This document shows positions 46,271 to 57,182 of a stretch of DNA of 64,000 nt, piece by piece (the first letter of the stretch is position 1; the number at the start of each line of letters is the position of its first letter). Under the pieces are notes generated by a model. That model did no database searches. It saw nothing but the letters and a program-made list of their open reading frames with translations, and was not told the origin of the DNA. The position numbers and the translations under genes were made by a program. Origin of the DNA: Chrysogorgia sp. JL179-B06 (Eukaryota; Cnidaria; Anthozoa; Scleralcyonacea; Chrysogorgiidae); the NCBI GenBank assembly GCA_035772405.1, contig JAYKKM010000134.1, forward strand, positions 158,501-222,500, in the 5' to 3' direction.

Positions 46271-46314
46271 ACTAAATTCTTGGCAGTTTACCACCTTTTC
46301 ACTTTGCTATATAT

Positions 46315-46537
46315 ATATGACCTTTAGGTCATATTGAGCACTCTACAGGATGAAAAACCATTGTCGCTTATGCATTGTGCGCACGCTCGCTGCTTGCAGT
46401 TTGACCACTCTGGCATGGTGTTTGATGTCCCACATTTGTGTGGCTTCAAGAGTGACTGTAAATAGCAGTTATCTTCATCCTGCTCATCAGCACTACATTG
46501 ATGAGGCCAAAAAGGCCGAAACGGTACCGTCTGTAGT
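46315..46537 (+). repeat. Hammerhead-bearing PLE terminal unit E
   Basis: A fifth unit of the pLTR-like family, immediately downstream of PLE copy 2 and followed by (TA)n. Confidence 0.88.
46492..46537 (+). ncRNA. Hammerhead ribozyme, unit E, core mutated
   Basis: CTGATGA is changed to TTGATGA (first core base lost). GAAA, stem III and GTC are intact. Confidence 0.8.
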
Positions 46538-46726
<189 letters not shown>

Positions 46727-46944
46727 GAATAACGTAAAATGTATATTAGAGACCAGCTCAAATTCCAATGTGGAGAGCCATCTCGTAACAAAAATAGAAA
46801 AACAAGAAACAAATTAATTAATTTTATTGATGTTTTGTTGCCCACGCGCAACATTCTCAAAGTGAAATACAAGATGTGAAAACTAATATTTAGATATGTT
46901 TACATATTTTAATAATTAGCCAATCAAGGCACGAGTCAAGTCAA

Positions 46945-48110
46945 CTAAGAAAGCGGAACGGAACAGACATTTCCGTTGAGGCAAGTTTTAAAGTTAGATA
47001 TGAGCAAACTATCTCTGATTAGTAATTTAAACGTTGAATAACCCAAGGAAAGAACATAAACGTCATCAAAAGAAACGCCGTGGCAAGTTTCGTTAGAGTA
47101 ACATCGAATGTTTGAGAGTGAAGGCTGAGGCATATACAGTTTCTTGCCCGTTAAAGCCGAGACTCCCATGTGTTCCGAGATGCGCGTGTGTAAATCACGG
47201 CGCGTTTGCCCACAATACAATGCTCTCCAGCATTTACACTTATATTGATAGACAACATGCGATCTCAGTAACATTGGAATCTGGTCTTTAAACGGAAAGA
47301 AACCTGAAAAGCGAACGCTCGATTTAAAGTGCCTGTGACACGAAAATTAAGTTTGCCTTATTTGAAAGAACACTTCAAAGAACACTTCTTTCCTTGCTTA
47401 ATTCGTTGTCAAGATATTTTAGTTTGTATAATATGCAAATGACAATGGTATGACGTACACTGCACGTGCACGATGACGTATCGGAGTAGGTTATATATAT
47501 TTGCTATTATAAAACCAAATTTAATTTGAAAGAAACCTGTGCATGAGTATTTCCAAAACATGGAACTTGTAGATAATTTGCATATAATACAAACTTGGAC
47601 AACGAAGCAAGGAAACGAAAAACTACATAAGATGTTACTCTGTCATTTTAAGTGTTCTTTCAAATAAGGAAAACTTAATTTTCGTGTTACGGGCACTTTA
47701 ATGATGATTCGGGAAACAAGAATTAAAAAGTTCAGTGATAAGTTTGGTACGAATTTCCAATGAATGAGGTACTGTACCGGTAAATGGAAAGCAAAAATAT
47801 ATAACACGCTTAGGGACAGTATATATTTACTATAGCAGATGGAAAAAACCTGATCAAGAAAAACCCTAAGACAACGGTCAAAGAAAACAGCAGAGTAACC
47901 ATTGTTAACAAGAAAACCTTTAAGCTATTAAGCTTAAAGGTTTTCTTGTTAAAGTCATTAGGTAGTCATTAGACTTCCAAATGAAAAATTTGGTAGGATA
48001 TGCAAATCTTAAAATAACGATCAAGCAACGTGTAGATCAGCCCACGTTTAAAATTTAAAGGAATAAAAATATTAATATAGGCTTACGATATATGAAAGTG
48101 GAAATGTCAT
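46945..48110 (-). pseudogene. Third Penelope-like element, C-terminal part, split by a MITE
   Basis: On the minus strand decayed but ordered pieces of a different PLE lineage appear. LNFKRGLIYTLLDRYF lies near 48030, NGYSAVFFDRCLRVFLDQ near 47900, PFTGTVPHSLEIRTKL near 47770, then after the MITE FPFKDQIP and the GIY-YIG start HVVYQYKCKCWRALYCGQTR with RISEH at 47170-47274. These match the thumb-to-endonuclease order of PLEs. Frames change several times. The end near 46945 adjoins ordinary sequence. It is older than copies 1 and 2. Confidence 0.8.
47323..47703. mobile_element. MITE with about 52-bp inverted repeats inside the third PLE
   Basis: TTTAAAGTGCCTGTGACACG at the left and CGTGTTACGGGCACTTTAAT at the right. 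The arms share ACACGAAAATTAAGTTT and TTATTTGAAAGAACACTT. It interrupts PLE coding sequence, which resumes on both sides. TTAA-type target. Confidence 0.88.
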
Positions 48111-48900
48111 CGGTACGATCTATACAGACATCTCAAAAAGTTTCACCTCTAGCTCACTAGTTAACTTGATATTACTGTAAACGTGAATTAAAAAAAAAAC
48201 ATAAGAACGGTTTAACATGATTCTGGAAACGGAATACAATAAAACAATAATTAAGATATCGACAATAAAACAAGGGTTGAAGCTCAAAGGGACATTTCTC
48301 TAACCACCCACCATCCTGAGACAATGCGCTGCTCTTAAATCTATCGCAGATAACATTAATCACATTCAACTTGGAGTAGAAGAGAAGAAAATCGAGGACA
48401 AGGTAGATCTGGCTGATCTTGGAACACCGTCACCGATTAAGATTTCGACAACAAATTGGTCTAAGATGACATCGAGATTGAGCGATTACGAAAGTGGCTC
48501 GAGTACCACAAGAAAGAACAATAAATAATCGCAAGAGAAGAACAGATCACGTTCGAAACCAAACTACACGAGACAAACATGAAATTTCAGACCGAGTTGA
48601 CAGTTAACAAAACCGCGGCAAGTGGGTCAAACGGAAGTGCAATGGCTAAGCCGAAGTCCTGAGGGCGAGGGTGCTAATATTGACCGGCGTTTAGTCCCTC
48701 ATCACGGATTCCAGGCGTAATGTAGAGTTACTTTCAGTTTCCTTGTATATATATATTGAGGATCAACGTCGTCGATCATGCGCGGCATCGGAAAAATTTG
48801 GCCCTGGTAACTAGATAATTTATGGTAAATATCTTCATTTGAATTAATATTTAAATTGAACCGTAAAAGAAAAGTACGAGTTTTGTCTGGTTAATATACG
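48111..48900. other. Non-coding stretch
   Basis: May include further decayed PLE sequence. About 48663-48683 matches the GC-rich block at 31447 in inverted orientation. No gene supported. Confidence 0.4.
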
Positions 48901-48906
48901 GTGAAT

Positions 48907-49013
48907 GAAGATTTGTGTTCAAAAAGATCGTGAAAAGGCAGTGAAAATGCAATATATCGTTGTCGGAAGATGTCAAGTTCGTAAATCAAGTTTTATACGT
49001 GGCGTCAAAACTA
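48907..49013 (+). other. Possible exon with a degenerate P-loop-like motif
   Basis: An ATG frame reads through KMQYIVVGRCQVRKSSFIRG and then meets a good donor (AAAG then GTAAAC). The segment resembles a GTPase P-loop exon (GxxxxGKS) in which the key Gly is replaced by Arg. With only about 36 codons and no second exon found, this could be chance or a relic. Confidence 0.25.
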
Positions 49014-49019
49014 AAGGTA

Positions 49020-49345
49020 AACCCGTTTTCGGTTTTTTAAACCTGTTAATCAGTTACAAAGATAGTTTTGCAAACATGTCCGAGTATGTTATTCAGTCTT
49101 TTATTTTGATGTATAGCATGATTTTCTAGAGTTAGTAGTTCAAAAGATATCGTCGTCTGAATATCTAAAATATTTACTCTGAGTAGTGTCAATCCAATCC
49201 AAGCGTCGTCGGTTTTTTCAAGCTGTTAGCTATCAGTTACAAAAATATTTTTGTAGGTATGTCAGAGGCTGTTAATCAAGCTTTCATTAGATATGTAGAA
49301 TGAGTTCTTAGAGTAAGAATTTCAAAAGATATCGTGGTCGGAACG
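49020..49345 (+). repeat. Tandem duplication, unit about 175 bp
   Basis: Two diverged copies share TCGGTTTTTT, ATCAGTTACAAA, ATGTCCGAG/ATGTCAGAG and TTCAAAAGATATCGT. Confidence 0.7.
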
Positions 49346-49940
49346 TTTCACTTTTGGCATGGCGTCATGGCGACTAAAAACAAAACAATCAGACATCGCG
49401 AAATCACTCTTTGAAGGGCTTTCGCTCGAAATTGAATAGTCCTCTTACACACGATTTCTTACATGTATTTCTAACACTACCTAGTGCCTACACAGTACGG
49501 AGAACAACATTTTTATCGTACTCTTCAATAAAACAACCATATACTGTACATGTTAGTCATGTTATAAAGTGTTGTACATAATATACACATTTTGAAATAC
49601 TTAACATAGAGATTTATGCTATATATCATTGGAAAACCAACGAAAAATCACAATCGTAGTGCAAGTTTAAAGTTTGTACCTATCATGGAACAATTTAAAA
49701 ATTTGAATTAGCCTATACAGTACTGGTAGTTTAGTAGGGTGCAAAAACATGCAGACTATACTGTGGTTTATACAACCTTGGCCTGGCCTACAATTTTGTA
49801 GCATAAACAAGCATTACAGTACTGTACTATACTTGTCTGTGTTAATATATGCACTGCTGCAGTGAATAAGGAAGAGCTCGAAGTATGAGACAGACGATAC
49901 ATGGATGATTGTTATATGCAAGCTCATATTCTCAGAAAAA
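49346..49940. other. Non-coding stretch
   Basis: No supported feature except the 3' body of a SINE family-2 copy toward the right end. Confidence 0.4.
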
Positions 49941-50106
49941 TTATTCTTAGTCCCAGACAGGAATTGAACCTGAATTGAACCTATAACCATTGAGCTACCC
50001 AAGACTCAGATGCAGAGTGAAGGTAACAATGATGTACTGATTCAATTGAAATATGTATATATACCTATGTGCATTACTGATATATAGTGATTGCCGCATA
50101 GGCAGT
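49940..50106 (-). repeat. tRNA-derived SINE (family 2), deleted copy
   Basis: tRNA-like head with an internal deletion (B-box region followed directly by ATAACCATTGAGCTACC), then the family body ATGATGTACTGATTC and the GCCGCATAGGCAGT end. Confidence 0.65.
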
Positions 50107-50114
50107 ATAATTAT

Positions 50115-50499
50115 CAGGGCCGGATTTACCTATGGGCAAGACTGGACAGTTGCCCAGGGGCCTCCACAACCAGGGGGCTTCCACATTTTTCATGGGAAAA
50201 AATTGTAAGGAAAAATGTATTTGTGAGTGCCTACCATGAATGGTAGTAATAATACAGTTTATAGATCTACTGTTAGCTTATTCAGATTTTTTACACTTGA
50301 AACATAGGAACCAGATTCTTATGTAGATTGATCATGATGTTTATGCATGTACATTTTTATTCAGATTATTAGTACTTGAAAAATATAGTTTATGGGTGAC
50401 TGTAAATATGTTTTGTCATCATTTTAGTATTGCAAGTTTGAGGGGGGCATCCACTACTGACGGCTTCCCAGGGCCTCCACATATCTATATCCGGCCCTG
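50115..50499. mobile_element. hAT-type MITE with perfect 8-bp target duplication
   Basis: The ends CAGGGCCGGAT and ATCCGGCCCTG are inverted. Immediately outside, ATAATTAT is present on both sides (50107-50114 and 50500-50507). CAGGG-type ends with an 8-bp duplication are diagnostic of the hAT superfamily. 385 bp, no coding. Confidence 0.93.
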
Positions 50500-50507
50500 A
50501 TAATTAT

Positions 50508-50645
50508 ATATCATTCAAATCAGTACATCATTGTAACCTTCTCTCTCCATCTGACTCTTGATGCCTCAATGGTTAGAGGCAGTCACTAGCAATCAGAAGG
50601 TTATAATTTTTTCACCCGGGTATAGTTTTTCTGAGGATATGAGCT
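50508..50645 (+). repeat. tRNA-derived SINE (family 2), plus-strand copy
   Basis: ATTGTAACCTTCTCTCTCC leads into a tRNA-like head with GCCTCAATGGTTAGAG. It is inverted relative to the copy at 49940; the hAT MITE lies between them. Confidence 0.65.
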
Positions 50646-52118
50646 TAATCATAGTTAACAGCTTAATTGACGTCCATGTATTGTATACTGGCATGTATTC
50701 CAGAAATAATCTTTGTTTACCCCATCCATTACGGAACATGTTAGGACTATAGTAGATGGCCTACTGCACCACAACTTACTGTTTTGTTAATAAGCTTGGA
50801 CAATGCTGGTCTTAAGGCTTGTTACATGTAAAATACAGCTTATATAGGATTATGTTGACATTGGGTATGTTGCCACTAAATATATCAGCAGAAATTGTTA
50901 AAGGGATTGAACAAGTGCTGTGTCAGCGAGATCATTGTCAACAAGTATCAAATTGACATGTCATCCTGAATATAGGTTGTTATATCTGTGCATGCATGGT
51001 GATATATAATTTAGATATTATAACTACAAGTACAATGCCATGTGCTTTGTTACATGGCTTTTGTATTAATAACCATCAAAATATGGTATCTGCAATCTGC
51101 ATTAGCTAGGCATTATTGTTATTATTATTATCATAATTATTATTATTATTAACAATAATAATACAATAATATTTATACAGGATAGCCCCTTCAGCTAACA
51201 CTCATGTATCAATATATGGTGGTCTTAATTGTTTCCTAACAAACTAAAGTTATTACAATATGTTACAAAAACTCATTTTAACTCAAAAGTTATATATCCT
51301 GCACATATTGTCAATTAAGGCAATTGATAATGGTGCTACAACATGTATGATGAACAGACTCATTGAGATATGGAAAATAGTTCTTTAGATATGATGTTAA
51401 AATACTTTCACATAATTTCTCGACTAGCATTACACAATATATCTTTCTTCTAATTACAAAGGTGCCAATTCTAGGATTTCTATTAACTGATCAGTTTCGA
51501 GTCCTGAGTTAGGAATGATCAGTTTCCTGCCTTGCATTGAGACCTCTCAAGAGCATAAAATATTAAGTTATATCCACATCCATGCCAGCTCGACATCACA
51601 GTAGTCCAAATTGTGGATCCAATTTGAATGGACCCTATCGACTTGCACTATATGTACCACCTATTTCATTTTTTTTAAAGGGCACAGCCATTGTGTGATA
51701 AAGATGCACATTCTTCCTTCAAGTTTCAGCAGCCTTTGATGTCTGTTTCATGAATCATCAACAGTGTGAAAAAAGTAGTTTCTTTCTTAGTTATTGATGG
51801 TAGAAACAGCAGTAGACTTGCCCACTATTCTGCTGCTGCACCCAAAAATTAAAAAAGATTTGGTTTCATGTATTTAGTTTGATGTTCTATGAAACAATTA
51901 AATTCAGACAATACAATGATTTCAGCAATATTGTCCACTGGAAATTATTTATTCAGTCTGACAAATGAATGGGCTATTACCTAATTCAAGTAAAAGAAGT
52001 ATCCTGTAAGCAACTTTACGCTATAAAAATTTCCAACAGCAAGCGGACGAGGGGTTGTTGCGTATACGTATTTCTAGTTATTTTTAAATTTAGTGGTAAA
52101 TTTCAAGATTGTCAAAGA
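50646..52118. other. Non-coding stretch with ATT microsatellite
   Basis: A (TTA/AAT)n run occurs at about 51117-51172. No gene or transposon end was identified. Confidence 0.45.
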
Positions 52119-52281
52119 TGTAGTGTATCCGATTTAGCTTTATGAGTTTCGGACTTAGGCCCCCGGGGGTACGGCGGGGAGGGTTGTTAAGATGGCCTCG
52201 AGTCAGAGTTATTGAATAAAGCGAAGTTGAGTTCAATCTGTGTCAATCCTTTATTAATATTAACCATCTCGAACTATAACA
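52119..52281 (+). repeat. 5' LTR of the plus-strand Gypsy
   Basis: About 163 bp with TG...CA ends (TGTAGTG to TATAACA), containing an AATAAA signal near 52214. The start is inferred from the TG and from likeness to the other Gypsy LTR, since no second LTR survives. Confidence 0.6.
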
Positions 52282-52294
52282 TTGGCGACGAGGA
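52282..52294 (+). promoter_or_regulatory. Primer binding site of the plus-strand Gypsy
   Basis: TTGGCGACGAGGA immediately follows the LTR end, as in the other Gypsy. Confidence 0.8.
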
Positions 52295-52339
52295 AAAGAA
52301 CGAATAAACGACCGAATTGCAAAACAATTTACGACAACA

Positions 52340-53380
52340 ATGGAAGATAACGAGAGAAATCGTATCAAAGCTTTCGAGTGTTTCACAGATCAGAACACCC
52401 TCGGACTACGATGGAAACGGTGGTTAACGGCTTTCGAACTGTTCGCCGACGGAAAAGGCTTGATTATAGACGAAGAAAATACAACTAACAAGCAAAGGAG
52501 ACGTGCCTTATTACTCCATTTGGCTGGTACTGATGTCCAGGATATTTTTGCAACCCTACCGGAGACTGCAGATGTTAAAGATTATAAGAAAGCGATAGAT
52601 GCTCTTAACACTTATTTTGTCCCGAAAGTCGATACAACCTACGCAAGACACTCCTTCAGAAAATTAATACAAACACCTGGAGAGGCAGTCCGACAATTTG
52701 CAACTAGATTGAGACGTGCAGCGAAAGATTGCGCCTACGGAGAAGACACCGACAACCAAATACGTGATGAAATCCTGTGTAAATGTACGAGTACATATAT
52801 AAAGAGAAAACTACTAGAAGAAGGTCAAGGGCTAACCTTAGCCAGGAGTCTCGAGATAGCCGAGAACTGCGAGAAAGTCGACTCACAACTGGCAGCTATG
52901 ACTTTGGACGGAAAAGGGGATGGTACCATGAGTGTAAACCGCATTTATGAAACAAAGAGTGATTCACGTGACAGAAAACAGTCCAGCGGTGCAACGGGGA
53001 ACAACCGTGAACAGACCTGTTATAGATGTGGTAGATTCGGACATTTTGGTAGAGACCCAGGATGTCCAGCGAAAGGCAAAACATGTCGTAAATGTGGGTT
53101 GAAAGACCATTTTGAATCCCAGTGCAAGACAAGAGCAAAGCAAGGACAAGGACAGACCAGCAGCCACTGGAATCGAGGTAGAAACGCAGCAAATATGGTC
53201 ACCTCAGAAGAAGAGGAAGACTCGGTTTATGCATTTACAGTTGATGATAAGAAACAAGAGAAAATCGAAGTTACTGTTGGCAGTTGCAAGCTGAACATGA
53301 TCATAGACTCTGGAGCGAGTAACCAACATTGTGGACAAGCAAACATGGGAGTGGCTGAAAAAGAACAGGGTGAAATGTAA
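52340..53380 (+). CDS. Gypsy gag with start of protease
   Basis: Gag packages the retroelement RNA. The frame has 346 codons from the first ATG after the primer site. It contains a capsid-like region (LGLRWKRWLTAFELF, ALLLHLAG, DIFATLP, VRQFATRLRRAAKDC), then two CCHC zinc knuckles (CYRCGRFGHFGRDPGC and CRKCGLKDHFESQC) and the protease active-site triad IIDSGASNQ. The frame then turns to nonsense and stops at 53378. The protease continues in another frame at 53331, so a frameshift (mutation or programmed) lies near 53340. The gag part is intact. Confidence 0.9.
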   Translation: MEDNERNRIKAFECFTDQNTLGLRWKRWLTAFELFADGKGLIIDEENTTNKQRRRALLLHLAGTDVQDIFATLPETADVKDYKKAIDALNTYFVPKVDTTYARHSFRKLIQTPGEAVRQFATRLRRAAKDCAYGEDTDNQIRDEILCKCTSTYIKRKLLEEGQGLTLARSLEIAENCEKVDSQLAAMTLDGKGDGTMSVNRIYETKSDSRDRKQSSGATGNNREQTCYRCGRFGHFGRDPGCPAKGKTCRKCGLKDHFESQCKTRAKQGQGQTSSHWNRGRNAANMVTSEEEEDSVYAFTVDDKKQEKIEVTVGSCKLNMIIDSGASNQHCGQANMGVAEKEQGEM

Positions 53381-53747
53381 ATCAGCTCGTTCAGACAAAA
53401 AGCTCTACACATATGCATCGCAAGTACCCCTGGAGATAATTGGAACATTCAATTGTGAAGTTTCTACTGCATGCAACAGTGTTAACGCAGATTTATATGT
53501 GATTTCTGGAAAAGGAGAGTCTCTTCTAGGAAAGGACACTGCCATGAGTCTCGGAGCTCTCAAGATGGGTGTTGACGTCGCTACAATAAGCACAAACCCG
53601 AGGAATATCGGATACACTTTACAGGAAAAGTACCCAGAAGTTTTCAAGGGCATTGGGAAATTGAAAGTCCGAGCAGTACAACTTCACATCAACCCAGATA
53701 TAAAGCCAGTAGCACAACCAATCCGAGACACCCTATCCCTACGGTAG
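53331..53747 (+). pseudogene. Gypsy protease C-terminus to RT start, internally deleted
   Basis: Continues the protease (TWEWLKKNRVKCKSARSDKK) and the spacer (LLGKDTAMSLGALKMGVDV). It then reads EKYPEVFKGIGKL and PVAQPIR, where the RT fingers should begin. The next codons in a new frame are HPIPTVDEITQGMNG, which belongs about 50-60 residues further on in related elements. A deletion therefore removed the fingers. Confidence 0.85.
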
Positions 53748-54380
53748 ATGAGATTACACAAGGTATGAACGGCAGTAAAGTATTCAGCAAGCTTGATTTG
53801 AAATGGGGATATCACCAACTGGAACTGACACCCGAATCAAGATAAATCACAACGTTCGCGACACACTGTGGGCTATATAGATATAAGAGACCGCTGTTTG
53901 GAGTCAACTCAGCCTCGAAACAATACCAGCATGAGATACAGGCAGCGCTTGCGGGTATCGAAGAGAACATCTCAGACGACATCATAGTGCACGGGAAGGA
54001 CCAGGAAGAGCATGACTCACGGTTGGAGAAGGTGATCAAGAGGTTGGGAGAGTGCGGCCTAATCCTCAATGCTACCAAGTGTCAGTTCAACATGGACAAG
54101 CTGACATTCTTCGGGATGGTCTTGTCTGGAAATGGGATAGGCTGCACAGCAGAGAAAGTGAAAGCTGTAACCGAAGCGAGGGAGCCGCAGACAGCATCAG
54201 AAACACGTAGCTTCCTAGGATTAGTCAACTACTGCGGACGCTTCATACCTGACCTGGCAACAGTATCTGAGCCTTTGATACGTCTAACAAAGAAAGGGGT
54301 ACCATTTGAGTTTGGTGTGGAGCAGAAGGAGGCATTCCAGGAACTGAAGAAGCGTCTGTCCAGTGCAGCTAGAGACCCTA
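53735..54380 (+). pseudogene. Gypsy reverse transcriptase palm and thumb
   Basis: SKLDLKWGYHQLEL (motif A), a TAA stop soon after, GLYRYKRPLFGVNSASKQYQ and SDDIIVHG (second and third catalytic Asp kept; the preceding Tyr/Ala lost). LTFFGMVLSGNGI and SFLGLVNYCGRFIPDL follow. A frameshift near 54365 separates it from RNase H. Confidence 0.88.
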
Positions 54381-55328
54381 GGATACTTCGACAAAGACGC
54401 CCCAACACAAGTAGTTGCAGATGCAAGTCCCGTGGGACTAGGGGCTGTCCTGACGCAGACACACAAAGATGGACCACGAATCATCAGTTACGCAAGCCGA
54501 AGCCTTACTGAAACGGAAAGAAGATACTCGCAGACAGAGAAGGAAGCTCTGGGGCTTGTGTGGGCCTGCAAGAAATTTCATCCGTACGTATACGGAGTTC
54601 AATTTGAGCTTGTCACTGACCATAAGCCACTGGAGGTGATTTATGGACCAAGATCTAAGCCATGCGCACACATTGAAAGGTGGGTCCTGCGGATGCAGCC
54701 GTACAAGTTTAAAGTCAAGTACATACCCGGACCAAAGAACATCGCAGATTCCCTGTCAAGACTGGCAGGTGCCAACAACACCAGCAGCAGCAAACACACA
54801 CCAGGAACTGAAGAGTATGTGCGATTTGTGGCTGTATCTGCAACGCCTAACGCCATGACGACACGCGAGGTAGAGGAGGCATCCGCTGAAGATGAGGAAC
54901 TTGCAGAAGTTAGGAAATGCATTAACGGAACATCGTGGGACCAACTAGTCTACAAGCAATATCTGCCATGCAGCGGTGAATTGTGTGCTATCGGACAGTT
55001 GATACTCAGAGAGACAAGGATTATAATTCCGATGAGATTGAGACCAAGGGTATTGACTCTCGCTCATGAAGGCCATCTGGGCATCGTTGGAACCAAGCAA
55101 AAGCTGCGCAGTAAAGTGTGGTGGCCAGTGATGGAAAAGGACGCTGAGAAACACTGCAAAACCTGCTATGGATGCCAACTGGTCAGTCGTCCCGAGCCTC
55201 CGGAGCCTGTCAGAACCACAACACTAGCAACTGGGCCATGGAGAGATTTAGCTGTTGACCTGTTAGGACCCCTGCCAACAGGTCAGTCGTTACTACGAGA
55301 TAGACATCATGAAGTCTACCGTCAGTAG
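54363..55328 (+). pseudogene. Gypsy RNase H and integrase N-terminus
   Basis: RNase H carries VVADASPVGLGAVL, SLTETERRYSQTEKEALG and VTDHKPLEVIYG. The integrase zinc finger carries LAHEGHLGIVGTKQKLRSK, WWPVMEKDAE and CKTCYGCQ. The start of the core reads WRDLAVDLLGPLPTGQSLL, with the first catalytic Asp, after which the frame breaks (the YYEIDIMKS continuation is out of frame) and the element ends. The first ATG lies in displaced frame and is not a biological start. Confidence 0.88.
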
Positions 55329-55419
55329 GTAACCCCCCCCCCCATCCAGGGACCAAAGGATGCCGCCTCATTAAAAAGTCATTAAGACGGATCACTTTCG
55401 TGTGATAATTACTACAAGC

Positions 55420-55844
55420 TCATTGGTGAATTTTCAGTCGGACCTCTGCGAAGACATCTCCTCTTCTTCGCGCGTTCCGAGGCAGAACAAAGAGCGTTGC
55501 GTACAAAAAGTAATTAGTATTGTTAGCGTGGCGAACGCGTATAGCACATGTGAGGGACGGAAGTAATTACCTCTAAGCCTCTTTCACTTTTACGATCCCT
55601 AACCCTAGTCTCGTGTACCTTTGGAACCCCCATCGTATGCTGTCTCTGTGTTGCGAACGAAAGTAAGCCTCGTAGACACCCAATCCCATTCCACCTTCAT
55701 AACCCTAAATTGGAATATCACCGATTTCAATTCCGACTCCTTGACTCTCATCAGCAGTTGTGCGATTGCCTAAGCGTTCGGCTGAGCCTATATATCTTAG
55801 CGTTCGACTGAACCTGCGTTTTCACCGCATATACATACAAAGAG
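55420..55844. repeat. Upstream part of duplicated module, copy 1
   Basis: About 55660-55844 (TTCCACCTTCATAACCCTAA, CGACTCCTTGACTCTCATC, AAGCGTTCG) recurs at 56790-56975. Its start (CGGACCTCTGCGAAGACA at 55439) recurs at 60489. It is non-coding or decayed coding sequence before each short-ORF module. Confidence 0.7.
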
Positions 55845-56017
55845 ATGAACCCTAATAATTTTGGCCGTATTATGACTTATCTCGTTTTAGTGTACACAAT
55901 TCCTATGATGAAGAAACACTTCGGGAAACAGTTCGAAGAACTGTTCAAGATCTCAAACATATTGAAAAATATAAATATAAACGTCTTGGTTAAACTTGAT
56001 GACTCGGCTATTTTATG
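55845..56017 (+). CDS. Short repeated ORF module, copy 1 (MNPNNF family)
   Basis: I do not recognise this family. A 57-codon frame opens MNPNNFGRIMTYLVLVYTIP and continues with KKHFGKQFEELFKISNIL before a variable tail and TGA. The same frame is kept in copies at 57183 and 60124, with conservative changes (MNP, F, RI, YL, Y, PM, F, KQ, EE, K-I), which argues for past selection. The frame is open for 12 codons upstream of the ATG. The F-G-R-I-x-x-Y-L run faintly resembles a Bcl-2 BH1 motif; I treat this as a hint only. It may be one exon of a larger gene. Confidence 0.45.
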
Positions 56018-56227
56018 ACGCCGTTATCATGATGTATATTCACGTTGTTAAGGTTAAGATTTGCATACATGTTGATGAATTTGGCCGAATTATCGCTAAT
56101 TATTTCGCGTAGAAATGTAAGAGTCACATGAACCAACTATTGCTTTAAAAAGGTATACTAAGTCCAGGTACTCGTGCCAGTAGACATGAGAGGTAGCAGT
56201 CCTCTAGAGGTAGCTCTGTGTGTGTGT

Positions 56228-56345
56228 ATTAGGCCCGTTTAGGCCCTATCTGGCCTTCTTTGGCCCGATAAGGCCTTTTGGCCCGTTCGTAGGAGGGAGT
56301 TTATACGGTCATCACGCTCCCTTCACGCTATTCAGCCGTCCTTTC
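56228..56345 (+). repeat. GGCC-rich direct repeat, left copy
   Basis: AGGCCCGTTTAGGCCCTAT, TGGCCTTCTTTGGC and AAGGCCTTTTGGCCCGTTCG, then GGAGGGAGTTTAT and CACGCTCCCTTCAC. It recurs in the same orientation at 58263-58362. The two copies flank about 2 kb that includes the zinc-finger pseudogene. Confidence 0.85.
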
Positions 56346-56756
56346 ATTCGTGTATCTCTTGTCCTCGTGAAAGGTTCGAAAGTTTTCTCTGGACGAAGAG
56401 AAGCCGTACGACTAAGAACGAATTTTGAATCGTATTGACTTGTCAAACGAAGCGAAGGTTGAGTGCTCACATGGACAATAGCCAGTGGGTCGTTAAGAGT
56501 CATTAGTGGTGCAACTCACAAATATTTGCATGTCTTGGGAATATTTAATTGATTAGAGGGTAAACCGACATTAGTCAATATGGGATAATGAGGGATATTT
56601 ATCATCCCTGACTTCGTATACTTAATTAGTGTTAAGAACGCCTCACATCCCTCGTAGACTCCCAACTCTAACCTCTTCAAATGCATTCATTTGCCTATAA
56701 GCGAAACAAAATTGCTGAATCAAACCATGCGAGAAACCAAAGCTATACTTAGGCGG

Positions 56757-57114
56757 CTCTCTCTGTGTTGCGAACGAAAGTAATTAGCGTTAAGAACGCC
56801 TCACATCCCTTGTAGACTCCTAACCCTATTCCACCTTCATAACCCTAAATTGGAATATCACCGATTTCAATTCCGACTCCTTGACTCTCATCGGGAGTTG
56901 TACGATTGCCTAAGCGTTCGACTGAACCTATGGATTCAGCGTTCGATTGAACCTGTGTTTTCACCGCATCTACAAATATATGAACCCTAATAATTTTAGC
57001 CATATATCTCGCTTTAGTGTGCACAATTCCTATGAGGAAGAAACACTTCAGGAAACAGTGCGAAGAACTGTTCGAGATCTCAAACATATTGACTTGGAAA
57101 AAATATATATTTAA
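56757..57114 (+). pseudogene. Duplicated module, copy 2, with damaged short ORF
   Basis: Matches 55650-56000. The ORF starts MNPNNF at 56976 but an 8-bp deletion after it shifts the frame, so it reads on differently to a stop at 57114. The unit also repeats GTTGCGAACGAAAGTAA upstream. Confidence 0.6.
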
Positions 57115-57182
57115 ACGGCATTACGTTTACAGCGTTGCTATGCTAATGCTTATACTGTTGATATTTGTATATTTCACTTGAG

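Larger units (their letters stand above)
44421..46310 (+). mobile_element. Penelope-like element, copy 2 (plus strand), 5'-truncated
   Basis: Nearly identical to copy 1 in inverted orientation, starting about 190 bp further into the RT. The 3' UTR ends at a short TA run and is followed by hammerhead unit E. Confidence 0.92.
52119..55340 (+). mobile_element. Gypsy-type LTR retrotransposon, plus strand, 3'-truncated
   Basis: A 5' LTR is followed by a primer site, gag with two zinc knuckles, protease, RT, RNase H and the start of integrase. The element ends near 55340 without integrase core or 3' LTR. The primer site and gag style match the minus-strand Gypsy at 26829, so they belong to related lineages. 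Confidence 0.9.

Noticed and set aside
56845..57087. 80-codon minus-strand open frame across the module
   Set aside because: Antisense shadow of the MNPNNF module; its matching copy at 55650-56000 does not keep the frame.
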